Made by a program: the position numbers and the translations under genes
Source of the DNA: Planctomycetota bacterium
Lineage (GTDB): Bacteria; Planctomycetota; UBA1135; UBA2386
Direction: 5' to 3'
Length of the DNA stretch: 64,000 nt
NCBI GenBank assembly: GCA_016713175.1
Contig: JADJPQ010000002.1
Location: 186,001-250,000 of the forward strand
In this document: in pieces, positions 37,329 through 45,390 of the stretch
Layout of the letters: the number at the start of each line of letters is the position of its first letter
Position numbering within the stretch: the stretch's first letter is position 1
Notes under the pieces: model-generated
Told to the model about the DNA's origin: nothing
The model's database searches: none
What the model saw: the letters and a program-made list of their open reading frames with translations, nothing else

Positions 37329-39199
37329 GCCAGCGGCCTCGTGCCGGCGCGCGGCGGCCAGCTGGCGACGACCCCGCGTTCGGTCGTCTGCAGGATCATC
37401 CGGGTGAACGAGTTGATGGCCACGTGGCGCGCGAACAGCCGTTCGAGCACGGCGGCCAGCACGAACACGCCGCCACCTTCGAACTGGCTTTCGTCGCAGC
37501 CGACGGTGATCTCGAGACCGCGACCGAACGACAGCGGCCCCGGGCCCGGCAACCGATGCACGATCGGCCGGGCCGTGACCGACCGGACGCCGTCGATCTG
37601 CTTGTGCGCATGCCGTTCCCCGAGATCGGCGTACAGCGCCAACAGCGCCCGCAGCGGCGTCGCCCCGCCCGGTTCGGCCGGATCGATCAGGCTCCGGTAG
37701 TGCAGCGACAGGTGGTTGACCAGCCGCCACGCCGTGTCGCCATGCGCCAGCGATGGCTTGGGCCGCGTCGGTCCGGCGATGCAGCGGATGCTCGCGATCG
37801 GCACCGAGGCCTCGACGGTGAAGTCGGTCTTGCCGACACCCAACGGCTGCAGCAGCGGCAGATCGCGGTTGGTGCACAGCGCCTGGACGGCGAGCTGCCG
37901 CAGCGACTCGGCATGCGGCGCGGCATCGCCATCGACGATCTGCAGGAACAGTTCGCTGCCGATGTAGCTCGATCGCGACGGGCCGGCCGGCGCGCCCGGC
38001 AGCCGCCGCGGTCGCCGTTCCTGCGTGAAGCAGCGTCGGTCGGTGCCCGGCCGCGAGAAATCATCGGCGGCGTACAGCGGGCGGAACTGTTGCGGCGGCT
38101 CGTCCGGGTTGCCGTGGCCCTGCACGTCGAGGATCGTGTGCACCTCGAAGTCGAGCGGCCGCGCGCGATCGGGCAGCACGTGGAACTCGTTCTCGCTCGG
38201 CTGCAGCCGGATGCGGTCGCAGGTCTTCGGGAACAGGTTGACGACCGGCGTGCAGAACAGCGCGAACCGGCTGGCGTCGACGTTGTTCTCCAGCCGGCCA
38301 TCGGCGCGGCCGAACAGCAGGAACACCTCGAGCGAGCGCGCGTGGCCGCAACGGCGCAACGCCGCCTGCAGGCCATCGAGCCGGAACGAGCGGAACCGTT
38401 CGGGGAACGCGAAGTACTCGCGCAGCAGCCGATGGCCAGCGAACACCCGCGGCTCGGCCGGCAGCAGCGACTCGCTGTCCTCGAAGCCGACGGCGCCGAC
38501 GCGGTCGCCGAGCGGTTGCAGCCAGCCGGCGCCGGCCTCGACCGGCCGGGCGATCACCGCCACCGTGTGCGCCAGCAGCTGCTCGTAGAGCCGGAACGGC
38601 AGGTCCTCGGGCCCCTGCAGGAAGATCGGCAGCGAATCGAGCGGCAGTTGCGCCAGCGTCGCCGCGCCGAGCGTCGACAGCCGCAGCCGCAGTCCGGCGC
38701 GGACGTGGGCCGGTTCGCCGAGCGCGAACGCCGCCAGGTCGCGCTTGCTGCCGATGTACTGCGCAGCCTCGAGCTGCAGCGGCCACAGCGTCACCGGATG
38801 CGCGGTGCGATACTCGCACGCCGTCGCCTCGCCCTTGCCGGGCAACCCGCGCAGCGCCGTGCCGCGCGGGATCGACGCGCCTTCGGCCAGCGCCGGCTCG
38901 GCGACGTCGGGGTGGAACTGCACCATCGCCAGCGCCGGCATCGGCGCCAGCGCCGCCGGGAACACGCACTCGAGCAGATGCTGCGTCAGCTTGGGGAACT
39001 GCGACTCGAGCTGCAGTTGCACGCGCGCGGTCAGGAAGGCAAAGCCCTCGAGCAGCCGTTCGACGTACGGATCCGCCACCTCGATGCCATCGAGACCGAG
39101 TCGCCCGGCGATCTTCGGGTACTCCTTGGCGAACTCCCCGGCCATCTCCTGCACGAACTGCAGCTCGGCCTTGTAGTGGCGCAGCAGGCGGGGATCCAT
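37325..39199 (-). CDS. tssF: T6SS baseplate protein TssF
   Basis: 624 aa from the ATG at 39199, overlapping the tssE stop (TGATG). Opens MDPRLLRHYKAELQFVQEMAG, EFAKEYPKIAGRLGL, then DPYVERLLEGFAFLTARVQL, the standard TssF/VasA N-terminus; later LFCTPVVNLFP, EVHTILDVQG and GLEITVGCDESQFEGGGVFVL-type segments follow, with FTRMIL near the end. TssF surrounds the hub and binds TssG, TssE and TssK. Length is normal for the family. Confidence 0.94.
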   Translation of the reverse strand: MDPRLLRHYKAELQFVQEMAGEFAKEYPKIAGRLGLDGIEVADPYVERLLEGFAFLTARVQLQLESQFPKLTQHLLECVFPAALAPMPALAMVQFHPDVAEPALAEGASIPRGTALRGLPGKGEATACEYRTAHPVTLWPLQLEAAQYIGSKRDLAAFALGEPAHVRAGLRLRLSTLGAATLAQLPLDSLPIFLQGPEDLPFRLYEQLLAHTVAVIARPVEAGAGWLQPLGDRVGAVGFEDSESLLPAEPRVFAGHRLLREYFAFPERFRSFRLDGLQAALRRCGHARSLEVFLLFGRADGRLENNVDASRFALFCTPVVNLFPKTCDRIRLQPSENEFHVLPDRARPLDFEVHTILDVQGHGNPDEPPQQFRPLYAADDFSRPGTDRRCFTQERRPRRLPGAPAGPSRSSYIGSELFLQIVDGDAAPHAESLRQLAVQALCTNRDLPLLQPLGVGKTDFTVEASVPIASIRCIAGPTRPKPSLAHGDTAWRLVNHLSLHYRSLIDPAEPGGATPLRALLALYADLGERHAHKQIDGVRSVTARPIVHRLPGPGPLSFGRGLEITVGCDESQFEGGGVFVLAAVLERLFARHVAINSFTRMILQTTERGVVASWPPRAGTRPLA

Positions 39200-39711
39200 C
39201 ACGCCTCCGCCGGCCGGCCGGGTTCGCGCATCTGCACGTGGCCCGACTCGAGGTCGATCTCGGTGCGCAGCAGCAGACTCAACGGCATCGGCTGGGCCCA
39301 CAGCTTCGCCTGGATGTCGAACGCGAGCGTGGCGTGGCTCATCGCGTCGGTCGCCACGGCGCGGACCTTCACCGAATCGCGCAGCAGCCGCGGTTCGAAC
39401 GCCCACAGCGCCTCGCGCAGCAGCCGTTCCATCCGCTGCAGGTTCAACGCCGAGGCCTCGACGCCGGCCAGCGGCGGGATGCCGTAGTTGAGCACCGACC
39501 GGGCCACCTCGGGCTGGCGTTCGGCCTGCTCGGGGTCGAGCATCGCGCCGGTGTTGAGCAACCACTCCAGGTCGCGCAGCACGCTCTGCCGCAGGCGCCG
39601 CAACGACATCACCCGCTCGTCGGCAGACTCGACCTGGCGGTCCGGCGCGTCGTCGGTCAGCCGATCGAGCAGGGCCGGCTGCAGTCGTTCCTTGGACGTG
39701 AGTTCGGCCAT
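39199..39711 (-). CDS. tssE: T6SS baseplate protein TssE (gp25-like)
   Basis: 170 aa from the ATG at 39711. MAELTSKERLQPALLDRLTDD, SLRRLRQSVLRDLEWLLNTG and SVLNYGIPPLAG match the TssE/ImpF and phage gp25 lysozyme-like baseplate family that starts sheath assembly. Ends in the L..E.DLESG motif. It is followed directly by tssF and comes 8 bp after tagJ in transcription order. Confidence 0.92.
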   Translation of the reverse strand: MAELTSKERLQPALLDRLTDDAPDRQVESADERVMSLRRLRQSVLRDLEWLLNTGAMLDPEQAERQPEVARSVLNYGIPPLAGVEASALNLQRMERLLREALWAFEPRLLRDSVKVRAVATDAMSHATLAFDIQAKLWAQPMPLSLLLRTEIDLESGHVQMREPGRPAEA

Positions 39712-39719
39712 CGCGGCAA

Positions 39720-40556
39720 TCAGGCGGTGACGGGCCGCAGGCGCACGGCGCGGACGTCCTGCAGGCCCCACTCGCCGTTGTCGGTCGCCAGCAGCTTCTG
39801 GCCAGAACCGGCGAACAGGTCGTGGCCGAGGTCCTGCCACTCGGTCGCGCGGCCGAGTTGCAAGGCCGCGGTCGCGCGTTCGCTGCCCGGATAGCGCGCC
39901 GGCAACAGCGCCACCGCTTCGCCGCCATTGGTCCACCGGCAGCTGGCCGGCATCCACACGAAGTCGCGCAGGTCGGTCGGCTTCTCCAAGCGCAGTTCGG
40001 CGATGGCTGTGAACGGCACCCAGTAGTACTTGCCGTTGACGACGGCCTCGAGCATCGGGCCAAGCCGGCTGTCGGCATCGGCGATCCACTCAAACGGCTG
40101 CGACTCGTCCTTGTGCGCACCGCCACCGTGCGCCTTGACCGACAGCGTCAGCGTGCCCGGCGTCGCCGGCGCCGCCTCGAGCGCGCGGGCCCGCAGCGCC
40201 TGTGACTCGGCGACCTTGCCCTCGGCGGCGAGCTTCAGCGCCGACACCAGTTCGGCCGCCCACTGCGCCGGCTCACCGAACAGCAGCGGCGTGCGCTTGC
40301 CGGCGAACACCTCGGCGCGCAGCACTTCGCAGCGCAGCACTTCGCGGTAGGTCTTGACCATCGGCACGGTCGCCGGGTCGAGATCGCGCAACACGTCGAG
40401 CTGCGTGCGGGCACGGTCCCACTGACCGAGCACCGACAGCAGCTGGAACAGGAACACGCGGTGGCGGGCCACCGCCGGTTCCTCCCGGATGCGCTGCTGC
40501 AGCTCCGACAAGGCCTTGGCGGGGTCGCCGGCGAGCAGGGTCTGTTCGGCGGTCAT
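39720..40556 (-). CDS. tagJ: T6SS accessory protein TagJ (ImpE)
   Basis: 278 aa. The N-terminal ~150 residues are TPR-like (LLAGDPAKALSELQQRIREEP, RHRVFLFQLLSVLGQWDRARTQLD), and the C-terminal part has the ImpE domain: WIADADSRLGPMLEAVVNGKYYWVPF, LRDFVWMPA. ImpE/TagJ interacts with TssB and ClpV in T6SS of the HsiE type. A 58-bp gap with a strong hairpin separates it from hcp. Confidence 0.88.
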   Translation of the reverse strand: MTAEQTLLAGDPAKALSELQQRIREEPAVARHRVFLFQLLSVLGQWDRARTQLDVLRDLDPATVPMVKTYREVLRCEVLRAEVFAGKRTPLLFGEPAQWAAELVSALKLAAEGKVAESQALRARALEAAPATPGTLTLSVKAHGGGAHKDESQPFEWIADADSRLGPMLEAVVNGKYYWVPFTAIAELRLEKPTDLRDFVWMPASCRWTNGGEAVALLPARYPGSERATAALQLGRATEWQDLGHDLFAGSGQKLLATDNGEWGLQDVRAVRLRPVTA

Positions 40557-40575
40557 CGTGTTGCCTCGCCGCCCA

Positions 40576-40598
40576 GGATGCCGGCGCGGCCGGCATCC
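40576..40598. terminator. 10-bp-stem hairpin between hcp and tagJ
   Basis: GGATGCCGGC and GCCGGCATCC pair perfectly around a GCG loop, in the 58-bp hcp-tagJ gap. No long T run follows, so it may attenuate or stabilise the hcp end of the message. Confidence 0.5.
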
Positions 40599-40614
40599 GG
40601 CGCGGCCGCTGCGG

Positions 40615-41106
40615 TCAGAACGGCACGTTCTCGGGGATGTTCCAACCGACCTCGAGCACGCCGCCTTCCTTGGCGCCGGTCGGGCCTTGCGGCTGGTACT
40701 GCACCTTCACCTTGGCGAAGTTCAGCGTGACGTTCTCGGTCAGGCGGTCCTCACCACCACTGCCGCCGGTGCTGACCGACGTGACGAGCACTTCCTCGAT
40801 CGTGATGATCACGTATTCGAGCGGCGTGCCACCGGCCTTGCGGACCGTCAGCACCGCCTTGGCGAAGTGGGTGCCGTTGCAGCAGGCCTTCATCAGGTCG
40901 CACGAGGACTTGTCGATGTAGTGCGTGAACGAGATGTCCTGCACGTTCACCTTGCCGGCGCCGCCGCCGCTGCCCATGTGCGTGGTGCCGCTCTGGCTCA
41001 TGCCCCACGACCAGGCGAGCACTTCGATCTCGTCGACGTGCGACTTGTCGCGGCTCTCGCCCTTGACCTTCTTGTTATCGATGTTCAGGAACATGTCGAC
41101 AGCCAT
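40615..41106 (-). CDS. tssD: T6SS tube protein Hcp (TssD)
   Basis: 163 aa, start ATG at 41106 with a strong ribosome site (GAGAGGAG). MAVDMFLNIDNKKVKGES, then DEIEVLAWSWGMSQSGT, DISFTHYIDKSSCDLMKAC and EVLVTSVSTGGSGGEDRLTE with VKVQYQPQG are the standard Hcp pattern. Hexameric Hcp rings stack into the inner tube and can carry effectors. The gene stands apart: ~146 bp with two hairpins lie between it and tssC, and another hairpin follows it, so its message level may be set separately. Confidence 0.96.
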   Translation of the reverse strand: MAVDMFLNIDNKKVKGESRDKSHVDEIEVLAWSWGMSQSGTTHMGSGGGAGKVNVQDISFTHYIDKSSCDLMKACCNGTHFAKAVLTVRKAGGTPLEYVIITIEEVLVTSVSTGGSGGEDRLTENVTLNFAKVKVQYQPQGPTGAKEGGVLEVGWNIPENVPF

Positions 41107-41143
41107 GGCAACTCCTCTCTCGGGTCAGTGTCGGGGATCGGGA

Positions 41144-41166
41144 CCGCCCGGCTCGGCGCCGGGCGG
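41144..41166. promoter_or_regulatory. hairpin in the hcp leader
   Basis: CCGCCCGGC and GCCGGGCGG pair around a TCGGC loop, 38 bp upstream of the hcp start. It lies in the leader or promoter-proximal zone; it could control hcp expression or message stability. Confidence 0.4.
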
Positions 41167-41227
41167 GGCAAGGGCGAGCTCGTCGGAGCAGCCCTCGCGG
41201 GGAAGAACAACGGGGAAAACGTCGAAA

Positions 41228-41249
41228 CCGCCGGTCGCGCGACCGGCGG
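41228..41249 (-). terminator. intrinsic-terminator-like palindrome after tssC
   Basis: A perfect 22-bp palindrome (11 bp each side: CCGCCGGTCGC) sits 3 bp past the tssC stop; on the minus strand it is followed by TTTCGACGTTTTCC, a broken T run. This fits partial termination between tssC and hcp. Confidence 0.55.
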
Positions 41250-41252
41250 GGA

Positions 41253-42746
41253 TCACTTGGTCTTGGCGGACGGCAGCCGCGACACCAGTCGCAGCGACAC
41301 CGACAGGCCTTCGAGCTGGTAGTGCGGACGCAGCCAGAACCGCGCCGAATAGTAGCCCGGATTGCCCTCGATCTCCTCGACCTTGACCTCGGCGGCGGCC
41401 AGCGGCAGCCGCGCCTTGGTCTCCTCGGTCGAGTTCGCCGGATTGCCATCGACGTACTGCAGGATCCAGTTCTGCAGCCACTTCTGCATGTCGTCGCGGG
41501 CTTTGAACGAGCCGACCTTGTCGCGCACGATGCACTTCAGGTAGTGCGCGAAGCGGCAGCACGAGAACAGGTACGGCAACCGCGCCGCCAGGTTGGCGTT
41601 GGCGGTGGCGTCCGGGTCCGAGTACTCCGCCGGCTTCTGCAGCGACTGCGCGCCGATGAACGCCGCCATGTCGGAGTTCTTGCGGTGCACCAGCGGCATC
41701 ATGCCGTTCTTGGCCAGTTCGGCCTCGCGCCGGTCCGAGATCGCGATCTCGGTCGGGCACTTCATGTCGACGCCACCGTCATCGGTCGGGAACGTGTGGC
41801 ACGGCAGGTTGGGCACCAGGCCGCCGGACTCGACGCCGCGGATCCGCGTGCACCAGCCGTACTCCTTGAACGCGCGGTTGACGTTGACCGCCATCGCGTA
41901 GCACGAGTTGGCCCAGGTGTACTTGCTGTGGTCGGCGCCCTTGGTGTCCTCCTCGAACGCGAACTCCTCGACCGGGCTGGTCTTGGCGCCGTACGGCAGC
42001 CGCGACAGGAACCGCGGCATGCACAGGCCCAGGTAGCGCGCATCTTCGGACTCGCGCAACGACCGCCAGGCCGCGTACTCCGGCGTCTGGAAGATCTTGG
42101 TCAGGTCGCGCGGGTTGGACAGTTCCTGCCAGCTGTCCATCTGCATCGACTGCGGCGCGGCCCCGGTCAGGAACGGCGCGTGGCAGGCCGACGCGATCTG
42201 CGCCATCTCGCCGAGCAGTTCGACGTCGGGCGGCGAATGGTCGAAGTGGTAGTCGCCGACGATGCAGCCGAACGGCTGGCCGCCGAGCTGGCCGTACTCG
42301 GCCTCGTAGAACTTCTTGAAGATCGGGCTCTGGTCCCAGTTGGTGCCCTTGAACTTCTTCAGCGTCTTGCCGAGATCCTTCTTCGAGACGTTCATCACCC
42401 GGATCTTCAGCATCTCGTCGGTCTCGGTGTTGTTGACGAGGTAGTTGAGGCCCCGCCAGGCACCTTCGAGCTGCTGGAAGTCGGCGTGATGCAGGATCTG
42501 GTTGACCTGCTCGGTCAGCTTCTGATCGATCGCGGCGATGATCGCGTCGATCGTCTTGACCGTGTCGCTCGACACGATGGTCGAATGCTGCAGCGCCTGC
42601 GCCGCCAGCGTGGTGACGGCGGCGCTGACGGCGTCTTCGGCCGCCTTGGTCTTGGGCTTGATCTCCTTCTTCAGCAGCGCGGCGAAGTCGCTGGCTTCCT
42701 TGGTCTGCGGGGCCGGGCTACCGCCGGCGGCGTTGAGGTCGGTCAT
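41253..42746 (-). CDS. tssC: T6SS sheath large subunit TssC
   Basis: 497 aa. LEGAWRGLNYLV, EAEYGQLGGQPFGCIVGDYHF, FLSRLPYGAKTSPVEEFAFEE, WANSCYAMAVNVNRAF, GLVPNLPCHTFPTDDGG and ISDRREAELAKNGMMPLVHRK are classic TssC/VipB/ImpC segments. The C-terminus PLAAAEVKVEEIEGNPGYY with ARFWLRPHYQLEGLSVSLRL matches sheath proteins exactly. With TssB it makes the contractile sheath. Normal length, directly after tssB. Confidence 0.97.
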   Translation of the reverse strand: MTDLNAAGGSPAPQTKEASDFAALLKKEIKPKTKAAEDAVSAAVTTLAAQALQHSTIVSSDTVKTIDAIIAAIDQKLTEQVNQILHHADFQQLEGAWRGLNYLVNNTETDEMLKIRVMNVSKKDLGKTLKKFKGTNWDQSPIFKKFYEAEYGQLGGQPFGCIVGDYHFDHSPPDVELLGEMAQIASACHAPFLTGAAPQSMQMDSWQELSNPRDLTKIFQTPEYAAWRSLRESEDARYLGLCMPRFLSRLPYGAKTSPVEEFAFEEDTKGADHSKYTWANSCYAMAVNVNRAFKEYGWCTRIRGVESGGLVPNLPCHTFPTDDGGVDMKCPTEIAISDRREAELAKNGMMPLVHRKNSDMAAFIGAQSLQKPAEYSDPDATANANLAARLPYLFSCCRFAHYLKCIVRDKVGSFKARDDMQKWLQNWILQYVDGNPANSTEETKARLPLAAAEVKVEEIEGNPGYYSARFWLRPHYQLEGLSVSLRLVSRLPSAKTK

Positions 42747-42769
42747 CGGTTTACCTGGAGGTCAAGGGT

Positions 42770-43288
42770 TCAGCTGGGTTGGGCCGGTTTGGCATCCGGG
42801 TTCGGCGCCGACGCGAGCGCTTGCAGCAGCGCCGGATCCGACAGCGCCTTGCTGAGGATCGCCTCGGCCTTGTCCTTGCCGTCCAGATAGGTCTTCAGGT
42901 TGTCGAGCTGCTGCCGGGTCTCCAGCAGCTGCTGCAACGCCCCGACCTTCTTCGCGACCGCGGCGGGCGAGAAGTCGGCCATGCTCTCGAACGTGATGTC
43001 GACGTTCAGGTTGCCTTCGCCGGTCAACGTGTTGGGCACCGAGAACGCGACCCGCGGTTTCATCGCCTTCAGCCGTTCGTCGAAGTTGTCGACGTCGATC
43101 TCGAGCAGCTCGCGGTCGCCGACGCCGGGCAGCGCTTCCTTGGGATTGCCGGACAGATCGGCCATCACGCCCATCACGAACGGCAGCTGGATCTTCTTCT
43201 CGGCACCGTGCAGTTCGACGTCGTATTCGATCTGCACACGGGGCGCGCGATTGCGCGCGATGAACTTCTGGCTGCTGGGTTTGGCCAT
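42770..43288 (-). CDS. tssB: T6SS sheath small subunit TssB
   Basis: 172 aa. Opens SSQKFIARNRAPRVQIEYDV with ELHGAEKKIQLPFVMGVMADLSG next, the VipA/TssB start, followed by RELLEIDVDNFDERLKAMKPRV and TFESMADFSPAAVAKKVGAL. It pairs with TssC to form the sheath. The tail is rich in Ala and Pro. 23 bp upstream of tssC in the same operon. Confidence 0.96.
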   Translation of the reverse strand: MAKPSSQKFIARNRAPRVQIEYDVELHGAEKKIQLPFVMGVMADLSGNPKEALPGVGDRELLEIDVDNFDERLKAMKPRVAFSVPNTLTGEGNLNVDITFESMADFSPAAVAKKVGALQQLLETRQQLDNLKTYLDGKDKAEAILSKALSDPALLQALASAPNPDAKPAQPS

Positions 43289-43338
43289 GGACCGACCTTC
43301 GCTGGGCTAGGGTTCTGAGACGGGGAATCGGAGAGCGA

Positions 43339-44385
43339 TCACGAGGACTGCTCGCTGCGGACCTGGAACACCTGGACCTGCGCCAGAGCATCGGGCACGA
43401 GGTCCTTGATCAGATCGACAAAACTGCGGTTGATCAGGCTTCGGGCGCGTTCGAGCAGGATCGGCACCGGACTGCCGGGCTCGGTGCGAGCGTAGAACTC
43501 GCAGATCCGCGACAGCCACAGCGCGACGTCTTCGCGGGAACGGATGGTGGCGGGACCACCGTCGACCGCGGCGCCGGGCGTTCCGCCCCCACCACCGGAA
43601 CCGGCGGCGGCGGCGATCGCATCGGCGGGTGCCGCGCCGCCGCCCCGCGCCGCATGCTGGGCTGCGACTTCGGTCGCGATCGCGGTCAGGATGGCCAGGA
43701 GCGGCGCCAGATTCGGGGCCCGCCCGCCGAGCCGGCCATCGAGCGTGGCGGCAAGCGCCTTGCCGGCGGCCGCGAGTTCCTGCGCCGCCGCGGCCAGCGT
43801 CTGGAGGTCCGGGAGGGGCTGCTCGGTGAACGCCGCGCGGATCAGTTCGGGGGTCGGCGGCTTCTGGTCGGCGGCGACGGTCGCCCGCCCGGCGGCGATC
43901 TCGACGTCGCGCAGGCTGAAGTTGCCGGCCGCCCGCGAGCGCACGATCGGGGTCTCGCGCAGGCTCTTCAGCATGCCAGCGGGATCGGCGAGGCCCAGCA
44001 ACGTGTTGACCCGCATCGTCGGGTCGTTGTCATCGTCGGCGTCGAGCAGCGGATACAGGCCATCCCAGAACTGCGCCAGCAGCGCGTCGATGCCGCGCAA
44101 CGCCGCCGCCAGCGCCGGGAAGCCGTCGGTGTGCAGCAGCGCTCGCGCCAGCGGCACCGCGACTCGCAGGTCCTTGGAGCGCGCGAGCAGTTGCAGGCCC
44201 AGCCGCTTGACCTCGCGCCAATCGGGATCCTCCGCCGGGATCACCTGGTCGCCCATCTGCCGTTCCGGCTTGCCGAGGCTGGCCTGGGCCAACGCCAGGT
44301 ACTCGGCGTCGTACTCGAGGTTCTCGCCGCACGGTCGTTCGGGCGTGACCGGCAGCAACAGCTTGGCGAAGTCGGGGACGGGCAT
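43339..44385 (-). CDS. tssA: T6SS cap/assembly protein TssA
   Basis: 348 aa from the ATG at 44385 (MPVPDFAKLLLPVTPERPCG ENLEYD, the ImpA N-domain). KPERQMGDQVIPAEDPDWREV, DLRVAVPLARALLHTDGFPAL and LDALLAQFWDGLYPLLDADDDND-like segments confirm TssA; the C-terminus has LWLSRICEFYARTEPGSPVP and LLERARSLINRSFVDLI. Gly/Ala-rich linker at ~250-275. TssA caps the growing sheath and recruits baseplate parts. It is read before tssB with a 50-bp gap. Confidence 0.92.
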   Translation of the reverse strand: MPVPDFAKLLLPVTPERPCGENLEYDAEYLALAQASLGKPERQMGDQVIPAEDPDWREVKRLGLQLLARSKDLRVAVPLARALLHTDGFPALAAALRGIDALLAQFWDGLYPLLDADDDNDPTMRVNTLLGLADPAGMLKSLRETPIVRSRAAGNFSLRDVEIAAGRATVAADQKPPTPELIRAAFTEQPLPDLQTLAAAAQELAAAGKALAATLDGRLGGRAPNLAPLLAILTAIATEVAAQHAARGGGAAPADAIAAAAGSGGGGGTPGAAVDGGPATIRSREDVALWLSRICEFYARTEPGSPVPILLERARSLINRSFVDLIKDLVPDALAQVQVFQVRSEQSS

Positions 44386-44478
44386 GGATTGCGCCACATC
44401 GGCCAGGGCCGCGTGGCCGGGTGAGTCTACTCGCCGCAACTGTCGACGCTACCGGGCTATGTCGATTGCGCGAAGAGG

Positions 44479-45390
44479 TCAACCCCGAGCCGCCGCCAGC
44501 ACGACATCCTGCAACAACGTGGTACCAGCCGGCGCGGCGGGCCCCGATTCCGCCGGCAGCGGTCGACCTTCCACCCTGGCAAGATCGAAGCGGAACTCAT
44601 GCTCGCGGTCGGGCCACAGCACCGCCGACAGATAGCGCGGCTGCAGTTCATCGAACAACAGCCGCAACGCGCCGCGGCCGGACACCGGCCAGGCCACCAG
44701 CACCGGGTTGAACACCGCCGTCTGCCACTGGCGCAACCAGGTCAGCCAGAACGCCGCGGTCAACGCGCCATCGCGCGCCGGCAGCGTCGCGACGAAGCGC
44801 GGCGGGAACGGTGGCTGCAACAGACTGTGCAGCTCATGCACCAGTCGCCGGCGGCGTTCGGCACCGGCCAGCGGCGCCACTTCCGCCAGCAGTTCGTCGA
44901 GCGCCGTGCCGAGCAGATAGCCGCGAAGCCGCTGCTCGGCGATCCCGTCGGCGAGCAGTTCCGGCAGGGCTGGCAAGGCCGCCAGGAAGCCGGGCAACGT
45001 CGTGCCGGCCTGGTGGCTCGCGACCAGCGCGACGGCGGCGGCGACGAATTCGAGCATCTGCACCGGCAACCGATCGAACGCCGGCCCGGCGGCCGGCGCC
45101 GGCAAGCTGCGGCCGAGCACCAGCGGCCAGACCCGGCCGACGCGATCCGCGCTGGCGGTCAACAGCCCGATCATCATCCGTGGTGAACGCGGCGGCTGCA
45201 GAACGAAGGCCAACGGCTCGATCGCCCGCAGCGCGGCCTCGACCCCACGGCCATGCACGCCATACAGACGCTCGACACCATCCGCCAACCACCGCTCGAA
45301 CGCCGCGATCTCCGCCGACTGCGCCTGATTGTGGCGCACGAAATCGCCGTGGATCGGAATCTTGCCAAAGCAGGTCTGGATCGTCGTCAC
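44479..45390 (-). CDS. tagF: T6SS-associated protein TagF
   Basis: 303 aa, GTG start at 45390 overlapping the tssM stop (GTGA). FGKIPIHGDFVRHNQAQSAE, FERWLADG, MMIGLLTASADRVGRVWPLVLG are the conserved TagF/ImpM N-terminal core. In Pseudomonas TagF represses the T6SS after translation and is relieved by the PpkA kinase route. Its presence with a PpkA-like kinase and an FHA protein indicates phosphorylation control here. No PppA phosphatase gene is in the window. Confidence 0.9.
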   Translation of the reverse strand: MTTIQTCFGKIPIHGDFVRHNQAQSAEIAAFERWLADGVERLYGVHGRGVEAALRAIEPLAFVLQPPRSPRMMIGLLTASADRVGRVWPLVLGRSLPAPAAGPAFDRLPVQMLEFVAAAVALVASHQAGTTLPGFLAALPALPELLADGIAEQRLRGYLLGTALDELLAEVAPLAGAERRRRLVHELHSLLQPPFPPRFVATLPARDGALTAAFWLTWLRQWQTAVFNPVLVAWPVSGRGALRLLFDELQPRYLSAVLWPDREHEFRFDLARVEGRPLPAESGPAAPAGTTLLQDVVLAAARG

